In this document: piece by piece, positions 1-6,749 of the stretch
Position numbering within the stretch: the first letter of the stretch is position 1
Layout: the number at the start of each line of letters is the position of its first letter
From: CALNYS01 sp964639935
Lineage (GTDB): Bacteria > Planctomycetota > Phycisphaerae > Phycisphaerales > UBA1924
DNA length: 16,164 bases
Assembly: GCA_964639935.1 (NCBI GenBank)
Contig: CAZXGT010000039.1
Location: 1 to 16,164 of the forward strand
Direction: 5' to 3'
Program-made: the position numbers and the translations under genes
Notes under the pieces: generated by a model
Database searches by the model: none
The model's input: the letters and a program-made list of their open reading frames with translations, nothing else
What the model was told of the DNA's origin: nothing

Positions 1-92
1 CCCGAGGTCGCGGCCGTCGTCTGCGCGTTCGACGCGGACGCGAGCATCAAAGACAAAAGCGTGAACGCCGCGGCGCGGAGGAGCGTGTGCAT
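1..92 (-). CDS. N-terminus of a secreted protein, cut by the left window edge
   Basis: Reading the minus strand from an ATG at 92 gives about 30 residues that look like a complete Sec signal peptide. It begins MHTLLRAAAF, continues with a hydrophobic stretch of Leu, Ala and Ser, and has a likely signal peptidase I site in ASNA|QTT around residue 24. An in-frame TAG lies a few codons upstream, so this ATG is the only reasonable start. The ribosome binding site is weak. The gene starts 23 bases after the stop of the prepilin-like gene on the same strand, so the two are probably co-transcribed. The mature protein lies outside the window and its function cannot be told. It could be an extracellular partner or cargo of the pilin-like protein, but that is inference from position only. 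Confidence 0.7.
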   Translation of the reverse strand, partial: MHTLLRAAAFTLLSLMLASASNAQTTAATS

Positions 93-115
93 CCCGCGAT
101 GCTACCGGAGGGAAC

Positions 116-1135
116 TCAGTGCGCCTCGGCCGTCACATGCTCGAACCGCTCGGCCCAGCCCGGACGCGGAAAGAACGTGTAGTCGCTCGTGCTGTTGACC
201 GGCCCCGGCGGGACGGGCGCTGCGACCTTCACGTGCCCGTCGACGAAGGCGAGCGTCGCGCGCACCCGGTCGCGGCCCCAGAGCTCGCCCTTGTCGCCCC
301 CGTCGTCGTAGTTGTAGATCGGCGACTGCCCCGCAAGCCACGTCCGCGAGGGCGTCTCGACCATCGGCGCCGGCCCGCCGCGCGGCGGGATGAGCGTGTC
401 GAAGATCTCGACGAAGGGGCAGGGAACCGTGTCCAGCGCATGATCGTTGAGCACATAGCTCGTGCCGATGAGCTCGAACACCGTCAGATCGCCCGCGCCC
501 GGCGCAAAGCCCGTGAGCTGCGAGTCGCTCGTCCCGCGATCGAGCGGGTCGAGAAAGACCTCCGGCCGCTGGTCCGGTCCGAAGCCGCCGAGATACCCGT
601 TGAGCGGCCGCCGGTCGGCCCCGACGCGCGAGGCGCCGAAGACGTCGACGATCGACCGGCCGCCGCCGAAGAGAAAACCGAAGTGCGGATCGCTCGGATC
701 CTCGGAGATGTTCCCGTGCGGATCGAGCCGCACCTGCGGGAGCCGGCGGTTGTGATCGCTCATGTGCTGGAGCGTCGCGAGCGCGATCTGCCGGGTCTGG
801 CTCGCGCCCTGCGCCTCGCGCGCCTGATGCCGAACGCGACCAAGCGCCGGCAGCAGCAGCGCGATCAGCATCGCGACGATCGCGAGCGCGACGAGCAGCT
901 CGAGGAGCGTCATCCCGCCGCGCCGCCGGCGCGCGACAGCGACCCGGGCAGGGGGGCCGCCCGAGTCGCTGAAGAGAGAGCCGCGGGGCGCGGTCGGTCG
1001 CCCCGCGCGACGACCGGAGTCGCCGTCCAAGGAGAGGGATTCTCGCAACGCGGCCATTGGTCCGTGCTCGCGCAGGCCGGAGTCCTTCGGACCCGCCGCG
1101 AGCGGCCGCTGCTCTGGATATACGCGAGAAAGCAT
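116..1135 (-). CDS. Prepilin-type N-terminal cleavage/methylation domain protein (pseudopilin-like)
   Basis: 339 residues. The class III (type IV pilin) signal is RRRRGG|MTLLELLVALAIV, with cleavage after Gly74 and the conserved Glu79 at mature position 5. A hydrophobic helix follows to about residue 95. The C-terminal part has an F-V-D-G-H motif at 297-301, similar to the DG motif typical of the large planctomycete pseudopilin-like families, but with Asp289 where those proteins usually have a His nine residues before the DG. Such proteins are processed by prepilin peptidase and build pilus or type II secretion-like fibres. The start at 1135 was chosen because GAGGAA lies 6 bases upstream and because an ATG at 913 would leave no leader to cleave. 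This gives an unusually long 74-residue leader. An internal ATG at 1057 would still leave 48 residues. The gene is divergent from the MshEN-domain gene and lies upstream of a secreted protein. Confidence 0.85.
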   Translation of the reverse strand: MLSRVYPEQRPLAAGPKDSGLREHGPMAALRESLSLDGDSGRRAGRPTAPRGSLFSDSGGPPARVAVARRRRGGMTLLELLVALAIVAMLIALLLPALGRVRHQAREAQGASQTRQIALATLQHMSDHNRRLPQVRLDPHGNISEDPSDPHFGFLFGGGRSIVDVFGASRVGADRRPLNGYLGGFGPDQRPEVFLDPLDRGTSDSQLTGFAPGAGDLTVFELIGTSYVLNDHALDTVPCPFVEIFDTLIPPRGGPAPMVETPSRTWLAGQSPIYNYDDGGDKGELWGRDRVRATLAFVDGHVKVAAPVPPGPVNSTSDYTFFPRPGWAERFEHVTAEAH

Positions 1136-1498
1136 GAAGGGTTCCTCAGAGAAATCCGGACGCTTCGACGCCGCGCCCCCTTTCAACTCGATTATCGGCG
1201 CCCGCCGACGCCCGGGCCGGAGCAATCCGGGGTTTTCGGTCGCTGGGACGCGTCGGGGGATCGTCACGCGGGCGGCGCCGGGGTCGTTCGGGCGATAACA
1301 GATCGTGCAAGCGGCGATGGGTGAAATTCCCCGTGATCGCGCGCGCCGCCGCGGCGCGACCGAGACGCGTGGTTCCATCGCGCAGGACGGATCGCCGCGC
1401 GGGGCCGATCGCCCTCTTCCGGCGTCGGTCCTCCGCGGGCGAGCCGAAGAAGCAGCACCGCGGCGTCCCGTGAGCCGCCGGCCGGGAGGGAATCGATC
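1136..1498. other. Divergent intergenic region between the pilin-like gene and the MshEN gene
   Basis: This 363-base stretch has no convincing gene. The short frames here are rich in Arg, Gly and Pro and lack recognisable domains. It should hold promoters for both flanking genes. On the minus strand a GATAAT hexamer at 1196-1191 could be a -10 box for the pilin-like gene and would give a leader of about 50 bases, but no good -35 box precedes it. On the plus strand GATAAC at about 1294 is a weak candidate. A perfect inverted repeat lies at 1342-1358. A GGGAGGG at 1486-1492 is the ribosome binding site for the 1499 gene. If transcription of that gene starts near 1300 its leader would be about 200 bases, long enough for regulation. 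Confidence 0.5.
1342..1358. repeat. GC-rich perfect inverted repeat in the leader of the MshEN gene
   Basis: CGCGCCGC, one central C, then GCGGCGCG: two 8-base arms that can pair in DNA. In RNA it would form a hairpin with a shorter stem and a few unpaired bases. It lies about 140 bases before the start codon at 1499. There is no T-run after it, so it is not a classical terminator. In DNA of this GC content such repeats arise easily by chance. Confidence 0.35.
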
Positions 1499-1999
1499 AT
1501 GAAGCGCGTGCGACTCGGTGAGGTGATGATCAATCAGGGGCTTCTGACGGAGGAGCAGGTCCAGACCATTCTCGATCATCAACGCGAGCGCCCGCGCCCC
1601 TTCGGCCATCTCGCCGAGGTGCTCTTCCACGTCAGCGCCGAGGACGTCGAGAGCGCCTGGGTGGAGCAGTACTCGCGGATCACCGAGCGCGTCAGCCCGC
1701 TCCAGGAACGCGCGGACCCCGAAGTGCTCGCGATGGTGACCAGCCGCCAGGCCTGGCAGTTTCGCCTCATGCCCATCCGCTGGGACGGGAGCGAGGTGAT
1801 GGTCGCGACCGTCCGCGAGCACCTGACGCGCGCAATGCGTTTCGCCCTGCGCCAGCTCGCGGCGCCCTGCTGGTTCGTGCTCGCCGACGCCGAGGACCTC
1901 GGCGCGGCGCTCGCGCGCCACTACCCGATGCCGGGCATGGACGCCTCGATGATCACCGCGAGCGGCTTCGCCCCGGCCTCAGCCCGCGCTGACGACTGA
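1499..1999 (+). CDS. Stand-alone GspE N-terminal (MshEN) domain protein, candidate cyclic-di-GMP binder
   Basis: 166 residues. Residues 5-28 fit the MshEN cyclic-di-GMP motif exactly in spacing: Arg5-Leu6-Gly7, hydrophobic 10-11, Gly14-Leu15-Leu16, Val21, Leu25 and Gln28. After the usual five-residue spacer, residues 34-57 form the second half, which is degraded. It keeps Gly36, Val50 and Gln57, but Pro34 replaces Arg and Phe43 replaces the internal Gly. Residues 60-150 fit the rest of the GspE/PilB N-terminal domain. There is no Walker A or ATPase domain, so this is not a secretion ATPase. It is more likely a cytoplasmic regulator or adaptor for a pilus or type II system, and the divergent prepilin-like gene fits that idea. 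The start has GGGAGGG 6-12 bases upstream. The last 21 bases overlap the end of metK on the other strand. Confidence 0.8.
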   Translation: MKRVRLGEVMINQGLLTEEQVQTILDHQRERPRPFGHLAEVLFHVSAEDVESAWVEQYSRITERVSPLQERADPEVLAMVTSRQAWQFRLMPIRWDGSEVMVATVREHLTRAMRFALRQLAAPCWFVLADAEDLGAALARHYPMPGMDASMITASGFAPASARADD

Positions 2000-3175
2000 G
2001 CCCGACTGCAACGCGCCCTTGAGATCAGCGGCCTTGTCCGTCTTCTCCCACGCGAACGCGTCGCCCTCGGGCTCGCGCCCAAAGTGGCCGTGGGCCGCCG
2101 TGGCGGTGTAAATCGGCTTGCGCAGGTTGAGCGACTCGATGATGCCCTTGGGCGTGAGGTCGAAGATCTCGCGGATCGCGTCCTCGATCCGCGCCTCGTC
2201 CGCCTCTGCGGTGCCGAAGCAATCGACGCGCACGCTCGTCGGCTCCGCCACGCCGATGGCGTAGGAGAGCTGAAGCTCGCACCGCGACGCGAGCCCCGCC
2301 GCGACCACGTTCTTCGCGATGTACCGCGCCATGTACGCCGCCGAGCGGTCCACCTTCGTCGGATCCTTCCCCGAGAACGCGCCGCCGCCGTGACGACCCA
2401 TCCCGCCGTAGGTGTCCACGATGATCTTCCGCCCGGTGAGCCCCACGTCGCCGTGCGGGCCGCCGATCTCAAAGACGCCCGTCGGGTTGACGTGCACCGT
2501 GACCTCGTCGCGCCACAGGTCCGCCAGCACCGGCTTGAAGATGTGCTCGACCACCGCGCGCTTGAGCTCGTCCTGCTTCTCGTTCCACTCGGGCGAGTGC
2601 TGGGTGCTCATGACGACCGTGTCGACGCGCGACGGGACGTCGCCCTCGTACTCGAACGTCACCTGGCTCTTGGCGTCCGGCCGCAGGCCCTCGATCTCCC
2701 CGCTCTCGCGAACCGTCTTCTGCCGCTCGACCAGGCGGTGAGCGATGTAGATCGGCAGCGGCATCAGCGCGTTCTCATCAAGCGGGTCCGTCTCCCGGCA
2801 GGCGTAGCCGAACATCATCCCCTGATCGCCCGCGCCGCCCGTGTCGACCCCCTGGGCGATGTCGCCCGACTGATCCTTGATCGAGGTCAGCACCGCGCAC
2901 GCCTCGTGATCGAACCGAAGCGACGGCTCCGTGTACCCGATGCGACGGATCGTCTCGCGCACGATTTCGGGGATCTCGACGTACGCCTCGGTCGTCACCT
3001 CACCCGCGACGATCGCCATGCCCGTCGAGACCATCGTCTCGACCGCGGCCCGCGAGTTCGGATCCTTCGCGAGCATCGCGTCGAGAACCGCGTCGGAGAT
3101 CTGGTCGGCGACCTTGTCCGGGTGACCGACGGAGACGGATTCGGAAGTGAAAAGACTGTTTCGGTGCGCGGGCAT
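1979..3175 (-). CDS. metK: S-adenosylmethionine synthetase
   Basis: 398 residues, close to the usual 380-400. It makes S-adenosylmethionine from methionine and ATP in the cytosol, the methyl donor for enzymes such as the neighbouring RsmD. Family marks are clear: TSESVSVGHPDK near the N-terminus (His18, Asp20, Lys21 in the ATP and metal site), the GAGDQGMMFGYA signature, and the Gly-rich GGGAFSGKDPTKVDRSAAY loop. The C-terminus also matches (AHGHFGRE, then FAWEKTDKA). The start at 3175 has AGGAG 6 bases upstream and gives the standard N-terminus. The open frame continues further upstream to 3316, but that part does not resemble MetK. A TATCCT box at 3221-3216 could drive it. It is divergent from rsmD and convergent with the MshEN gene, with a 21-base overlap. 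Confidence 0.97.
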   Translation of the reverse strand: MPAHRNSLFTSESVSVGHPDKVADQISDAVLDAMLAKDPNSRAAVETMVSTGMAIVAGEVTTEAYVEIPEIVRETIRRIGYTEPSLRFDHEACAVLTSIKDQSGDIAQGVDTGGAGDQGMMFGYACRETDPLDENALMPLPIYIAHRLVERQKTVRESGEIEGLRPDAKSQVTFEYEGDVPSRVDTVVMSTQHSPEWNEKQDELKRAVVEHIFKPVLADLWRDEVTVHVNPTGVFEIGGPHGDVGLTGRKIIVDTYGGMGRHGGGAFSGKDPTKVDRSAAYMARYIAKNVVAAGLASRCELQLSYAIGVAEPTSVRVDCFGTAEADEARIEDAIREIFDLTPKGIIESLNLRKPIYTATAAHGHFGREPEGDAFAWEKTDKAADLKGALQSGSVVSAG

Positions 3176-3215
3176 CGTCGGCTCCTGTCGCGGGAAGAAG
3201 AATGAAGATCGTGTC

Positions 3216-3221
3216 AGGATA
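3216..3221 (-). promoter_or_regulatory. Candidate -10 box for metK (TATCCT)
   Basis: The minus strand reads TATCCT about 40 bases before the metK ATG. Transcription would start near 3209 and leave a leader of about 33 bases that carries the AGGAG site. The same hexamer lies just before the start codons at 6750 and 9935. No clear -35 box is visible. Confidence 0.4.
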
Positions 3222-3297
3222 GGGGGAGATGAGACTAGAGCGCCCGCGCCCCTTCCGCAACGAAAGCGACGCGGGCCGGCGCCCGGGCCACGCGCGG

Positions 3298-3327
3298 TTG
3301 ACGCGGCGCTCGCCAAGCCGGGAAACT
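3298..3327 (+). promoter_or_regulatory. Candidate rsmD promoter (TTGACG, 18 bases, GAAACT)
   Basis: TTGACG at 3298-3303 is a good -35 box. Eighteen bases later GAAACT (3322-3327) is a poor -10 box ending 6 bases before the rsmD ATG. The spacing would start the transcript at or next to the ATG, which fits the absence of a clear ribosome binding site. The weak -10 sequence keeps this tentative. Confidence 0.3.
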
Positions 3328-3333
3328 GACGCG

Positions 3334-3981
3334 ATGCGAATCATCGCGGGCCAGTTCAAGCGCCGCCGCCTCACGCCGCCGCCCGACGCCGCGGTCAGCC
3401 GACCCATGCCCGACCGCGTCAAGGAGGCCGTCTTCAATCTCCTGCGCGGCCACTTCGAGGGCGAGACCGTCTTCGACGCCTTCGCCGGCGTCGGCACGAT
3501 CGGGCTCGAGGCCCTCTCCCGCGGGGCCTCCCGCGTCGTGATGGTCGAGAAGGATCGGAAGATCTCGAACATCCTCAAGAAGAACGTCGAGGCGATCGGC
3601 GGGCCCGACGCCGCCGAGATCGTCGTCGGCGACGCGCTGGGCTCCGGCGCGCTCTCGCGCTGCCCAACCCCGGTTCACCTGATCTTCTTCGATCCGCCAT
3701 ACCCGCTTGTGAGCGATCCCGCCCGCCGTGATCGCACGCTCCGCCAGTTCGCGGCGCTCGTCCAGCGGCTCGACGACGCCGGCTTCGCCGTCCTCCGCAC
3801 CCCCTGGCCCCTCCTCGATCAGCCCGAGGGCGGCGCGCCGCAACAGGTCTCTCTCGACATCGAGGGCGCCGCCGGTCCGGAAACCCACGCCTACGGCTCC
3901 ATGGCCGTCCATCTTTACATGAAGGCCGGAGCCCCGGGCGCCGAAGAGGAATCGGACGCCCATCGCGATCCCACGCGGTAG
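3334..3981 (+). CDS. rsmD: 16S rRNA (guanine(966)-N(2))-methyltransferase
   Basis: 215 residues, slightly longer than most RsmD proteins (about 190-200). It methylates N2 of G966 in 16S rRNA during small-subunit assembly, using S-adenosylmethionine. Visible marks are the N-terminal MRIIAGQFKRRRL, then SRPMPDRVKEAVFN, the SAM-binding loop DAFAGVGTIGLEALSRGA (residues 48-65), acidic Glu72 after the second strand, and the catalytic FFDPPY at 118-123. The start at 3334 is chosen because RIIAG begins the family; an in-frame ATG at 3229 would add 35 unrelated residues. The ribosome binding site is weak. The gene is divergent from metK, which makes its cofactor. The last 20 or so residues (EEESDAHRDPTR) are a charged tail outside the fold. 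Confidence 0.93.
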   Translation: MRIIAGQFKRRRLTPPPDAAVSRPMPDRVKEAVFNLLRGHFEGETVFDAFAGVGTIGLEALSRGASRVVMVEKDRKISNILKKNVEAIGGPDAAEIVVGDALGSGALSRCPTPVHLIFFDPPYPLVSDPARRDRTLRQFAALVQRLDDAGFAVLRTPWPLLDQPEGGAPQQVSLDIEGAAGPETHAYGSMAVHLYMKAGAPGAEEESDAHRDPTR

Positions 3982-4161
3982 GATGTCATGGTTGCGATGG
4001 TCGCTCCCCGGCGATCAAAGAGAATGCCGGATCCTTGCGTCCACGGAATCGACAGGTCGAAACCCGAACGCGGCCGACTCCGCTCGATCCCGGTGGGCGA
4101 ACGTGGTATGAAGATTCGATGAATCCCGATCAGTAGCCTTTATTCGATATTCGGAGAGTGT

Positions 4162-5175
4162 ATGCATCCTGACAAAGTGACGGCGGCGACGCGCGTGATC
4201 CTCGACGCGCTCCGGCAGTCGATATCCGAGAACCGCGAGGTGCGAGACGCGGCCGGGGTGCTCGCCGAGTGGCTCAACGAGACGGTCAGCTGGAATCAGA
4301 CCGGCGCCGGGCGCCTCGCGGGCCCCGTCGGCGCCCGCAGCCGGGAGATGGGCGAGCGCGGGCGACCCCCGGCCGACCTCGGCCTGGTCATTCGGCGCAC
4401 CGCCCTCAAGGCCGAGGCCTGCGCGTGGGCCGTCGAGCGGCAACGCATGATCGACCGCGGCGCCGACCACGACGAGCAGATCCGACCCGTCGACGCCGAG
4501 CTGCTCGACCGCGCTCGCGATCTCCGCGGGTGCTGGCTCTGGATGTTCGACCCCTACGGACGCACGCCCGAGATCGAGCACCTCGAGCGCCTCGCCGGCT
4601 GCTACACCGCCATGCGCACCGCCGTCGAGATCGTCGAGGAGCTCAGCGCCGCCGGCGAAGAGGACCCGATCGCACTCCGCGACATGTACTACCTCCTCGC
4701 CGAGGCGCAATCCATGCTCTGGGCCGGGCTTCGCGAGGCCGGCATCGATCGCGATCAGGACCAGACCGACGCCTTCATCTGGCTCCGCGAAAAGACCCGC
4801 GAAGACCGCGTCTTCGTCGAGCGCCACATGCGACGCGAGGACCCGGCCGATCCCTCCAACTGGCCCGACCTCCAGGAACGACTCAGCGCCTTCATCGAGA
4901 GCTGGAGCGACAGCCAGGACGAAGCCAAGCGTCGCGGCACCCAGATGCGACGCCTCCACCACCACGTCCGCCGCATCAGCGAAGGCGAGACCGACGAACC
5001 GATGCACGACTGGGCGAGACTCAGCGAGATCATCGAGGATCTCGAGGAGCTCGGCGTCGACCCGCACTCCCCCGAGCTCGCCGAGGCGCTCGCGCCGCTC
5101 CCCGATGAGATCCCCGACGTCGAGCTGAGCGAGCCCGCGGAAAAGGCGCTGAACATCGAGGCGGAAAACGCCTGA
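4162..5175 (+). CDS. Unrecognised charged, helical cytoplasmic protein
   Basis: 337 residues that I do not recognise. There is no signal peptide, membrane segment or known catalytic motif. It is very rich in Glu, Asp and Arg and appears almost entirely alpha-helical, with scattered Trp and aromatic clusters such as RGCWLWMFDPYGRTP (about 123-137), DMYYLLAEAQSMLWAG (about 174-189) and SNWPDLQERL. A His/Arg-rich piece, RRLHHHVRRI, lies near 262-271, and the tail is acidic. The start has GGAG 6 bases upstream. Codon usage shows the same strong G/C third-position bias as its neighbours, so the plus frame is preferred over the long open frame on the other strand. It stands alone, 180 bases after rsmD, and is followed by a hairpin. 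It may be a scaffold or a lineage-specific protein. No function is assigned. Confidence 0.8.
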   Translation: MHPDKVTAATRVILDALRQSISENREVRDAAGVLAEWLNETVSWNQTGAGRLAGPVGARSREMGERGRPPADLGLVIRRTALKAEACAWAVERQRMIDRGADHDEQIRPVDAELLDRARDLRGCWLWMFDPYGRTPEIEHLERLAGCYTAMRTAVEIVEELSAAGEEDPIALRDMYYLLAEAQSMLWAGLREAGIDRDQDQTDAFIWLREKTREDRVFVERHMRREDPADPSNWPDLQERLSAFIESWSDSQDEAKRRGTQMRRLHHHVRRISEGETDEPMHDWARLSEIIEDLEELGVDPHSPELAEALAPLPDEIPDVELSEPAEKALNIEAENA

Positions 5176-5179
5176 TCGT

Positions 5180-5197
5180 GCCCGCGTCAAAGCGGGC
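5180..5197 (+). terminator. Hairpin just after the 337-residue gene, possible terminator
   Basis: GCCCGC, loop GTCAAA, GCGGGC: a perfect 6-base-pair stem starting 5 bases after the stop codon. The following bases (CCATCCTCCCGTTT) are only loosely pyrimidine-rich, so it is not a classical intrinsic terminator with a U-tract. Its position right after a gene and before an independent start supports some role in ending or stabilising the transcript. Confidence 0.4.
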
Positions 5198-5264
5198 CCA
5201 TCCTCCCGTTTGCGGTTGATCCCGACGGCGAAGGGGGTCATGGTGTGGGCTCAAGGAGAGTCGC

Positions 5265-6710
5265 ATGCCGATCGTTCCCCTTCTCGGCGCCGTGGCGCTG
5301 GCCGCCGCCGCCCCCGAAGTCGCCCCGCAAGCCGCGCCTCAAGTCGCTCACACCGCCGCTCCCGCCACACCTGAGAAGCCTGTCGCGATCGAGAAGCGCG
5401 CCCGCCCCGGCGTGACGCGCCTGTACCACCCCGAGCACCACGCCAACTGCCGGTGGTCCCTCGAGCCGCACACCCACGAGGACGACGCCCCGCTCCCGCG
5501 CGGGCTCGCCGCCGACGTGGTGACCGTCTTCGAGAGCGGGCCGCCCTCCAACCGCGTCGATCTCGTCATCGTCGGCGACGGCTACACCGCGGGCGAACTC
5601 GGAACCTTCGCCGCCCACGCGCAGAGCGGAATCGACGACCTCTTCAACACCCCGCCCTTCGATCAGTACAGCGAGCTCTTCAACGTCCACCGCGTCGAGG
5701 TCGTTTCCGCCGAGTCGGGCGTCGACGACGACCCGCAGGGCGTCCAGCGCGACACCGCCCTCGACATGCGCTTCTACTGCTTCGGCGTCGAGCGCGCCCT
5801 CTGCGTCAACGTCTCCAAGGCGCAGGCGTACGCGAGCCTCGCCCCCGACTGGGACCAGATCTTCGCCGTCGCCAACTCCCAGCGCTACGGCGGCGTCGGC
5901 TACCCGTCGAGCAACGTCGGCACCTACGCCGGAGGCAACGCCCTCGCGCCGCAGGTCGCGATCCACGAGCTCGGGCACTCCCTCGGCAACCTCGCCGACG
6001 AGTACGCCTACGGCGGACCCTCCAACTACTCCGGGGCCGAGCCCGCCGCCCGCAACGTCTCCATCTACGACGCCTCCGAGATGGCGGCGCGAAACGCCAA
6101 GTGGGCCCCCTGGCTCGGCGAGACCGACCCCGCATGGGACGCCCTCGTCTCCACCTTCGAGGGCGCCAACACCAGCGAGACCGGGATCTTCCGCCCCACC
6201 GACAACTCCCTCATGCGCGCCCTCGGTCGCCCATTCAATCTCCCCTCCGCCGAGGGGCTCATCATCGAGATGTGGAAGATCGTCGCGCCGATCGATTCGG
6301 CCACCCCGACAAGCCAGCCCCTCCTCCCGACCCAGACCGTCTCCGTGCAGCCCGCCGCCTCGTTCCTGACCGTGCGCTGGAGCCTCGACGGCGAGCTGAT
6401 CCGCACCGGCCCGACGCTCAACCTCGCAACGGTGGATCTCCCCGCGGGCGCAAGCGAGCTGGTCGCGACCGTCATCGACGAGACGCCGCTCGTGCGCGAC
6501 GAGGCGGCGCGCGACGCGTTCATGACCGAGCGCCGCGTCTGGTCCATCGCCGCGACACCGGGCGATCTCTCCGGCGACGGCGCGGTGGACTCCGTCGACC
6601 TCGCCATCCTCATCGCCGCATGGGGAACCGCCGACGCCGACATCACCGGCGACGGCGTCACGAACGCCGCCGATCTCGCCGCGCTCCTGGCCGCGTGGGC
6701 CCCCGCCTGA
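5265..6710 (+). CDS. Secreted M64-family (IgA peptidase-like) zinc metallopeptidase with C-terminal dockerin repeat
   Basis: 481 residues. An Ala-rich N-terminus (about 1-30) is probably an atypical signal peptide without the usual Lys or Arg; an Ala/Pro linker follows. Residues about 97-260 match peptidase M64: VDLVIVGDGYTAGE, PPFDQYSELFNVHRVEV, ESGVDDDP, then the zinc motif HELGHSLGNLADEY (His234, Glu235, His238, with Asp245/Glu246 in the usual following position). A probable beta-rich domain lies at about 300-425. The end carries two dockerin-type calcium loops, GDLSGDGAVDSVDLAIL (433-449) and DITGDGVTNAADLAALL (459-475), each followed by Ala-Trp. It should cleave proteins outside the cell, the dockerin anchoring it or binding a partner. 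The start has AAGGAG 6 bases upstream. The true substrate is unknown; IgA cleavage is only the family name. Confidence 0.88.
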   Translation: MPIVPLLGAVALAAAAPEVAPQAAPQVAHTAAPATPEKPVAIEKRARPGVTRLYHPEHHANCRWSLEPHTHEDDAPLPRGLAADVVTVFESGPPSNRVDLVIVGDGYTAGELGTFAAHAQSGIDDLFNTPPFDQYSELFNVHRVEVVSAESGVDDDPQGVQRDTALDMRFYCFGVERALCVNVSKAQAYASLAPDWDQIFAVANSQRYGGVGYPSSNVGTYAGGNALAPQVAIHELGHSLGNLADEYAYGGPSNYSGAEPAARNVSIYDASEMAARNAKWAPWLGETDPAWDALVSTFEGANTSETGIFRPTDNSLMRALGRPFNLPSAEGLIIEMWKIVAPIDSATPTSQPLLPTQTVSVQPAASFLTVRWSLDGELIRTGPTLNLATVDLPAGASELVATVIDETPLVRDEAARDAFMTERRVWSIAATPGDLSGDGAVDSVDLAILIAAWGTADADITGDGVTNAADLAALLAAWAPA

Positions 6711-6736
6711 TCCCGCCCGACCCCGCGCCGCGCCGT

Positions 6737-6742
6737 TATCCT
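6737..6742 (+). promoter_or_regulatory. Candidate -10 box giving a leaderless transcript (TATCCT)
   Basis: TATCCT ends 7 bases before the GTG start at 6750. That start lacks a ribosome binding site, since the sequence between is GCCGCCA. If the hexamer is a -10 box, transcription would begin at or very near the start codon. No -35 match is seen 16-18 bases upstream. Confidence 0.45.
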
Positions 6743-6749
6743 GCCGCCA

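Noticed and set aside
911..913. ATG at 913 as the start of the pilin-like gene
   Set aside because: It would begin the protein at the cleavage point, leaving no leader for prepilin peptidase.
119..1324. Long plus-strand open frame across the pilin-like gene
   Set aside because: It is a mirror frame caused by high GC. The minus frame has the prepilin signal and a good ribosome site; the plus product is Arg/Pro-rich with no domain.
1305..1502. 65-codon plus-strand frame in the intergenic gap
   Set aside because: Arg/Pro-rich product with no ribosome site and no recognisable pattern.
3176..3333. SAM-sensing riboswitch in front of metK
   Set aside because: I could not match the leader to any SAM riboswitch class I know, and the likely leader of about 33 bases is too short for most.
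3982..4161. tRNA-like bases (GGTCGAAACCC) or a small RNA in the gap after rsmD
   Set aside because: No cloverleaf can be formed around them and no anticodon arm is found. The gap has only weak promoter-like AT patches near 4114 and 4135.
4015..5241. Long minus-strand open frame opposite the 337-residue gene
   Set aside because: The plus frame has a ribosome site, balanced composition and G/C-ending codons. The minus product is mostly Val, Gly and Leu without motifs.
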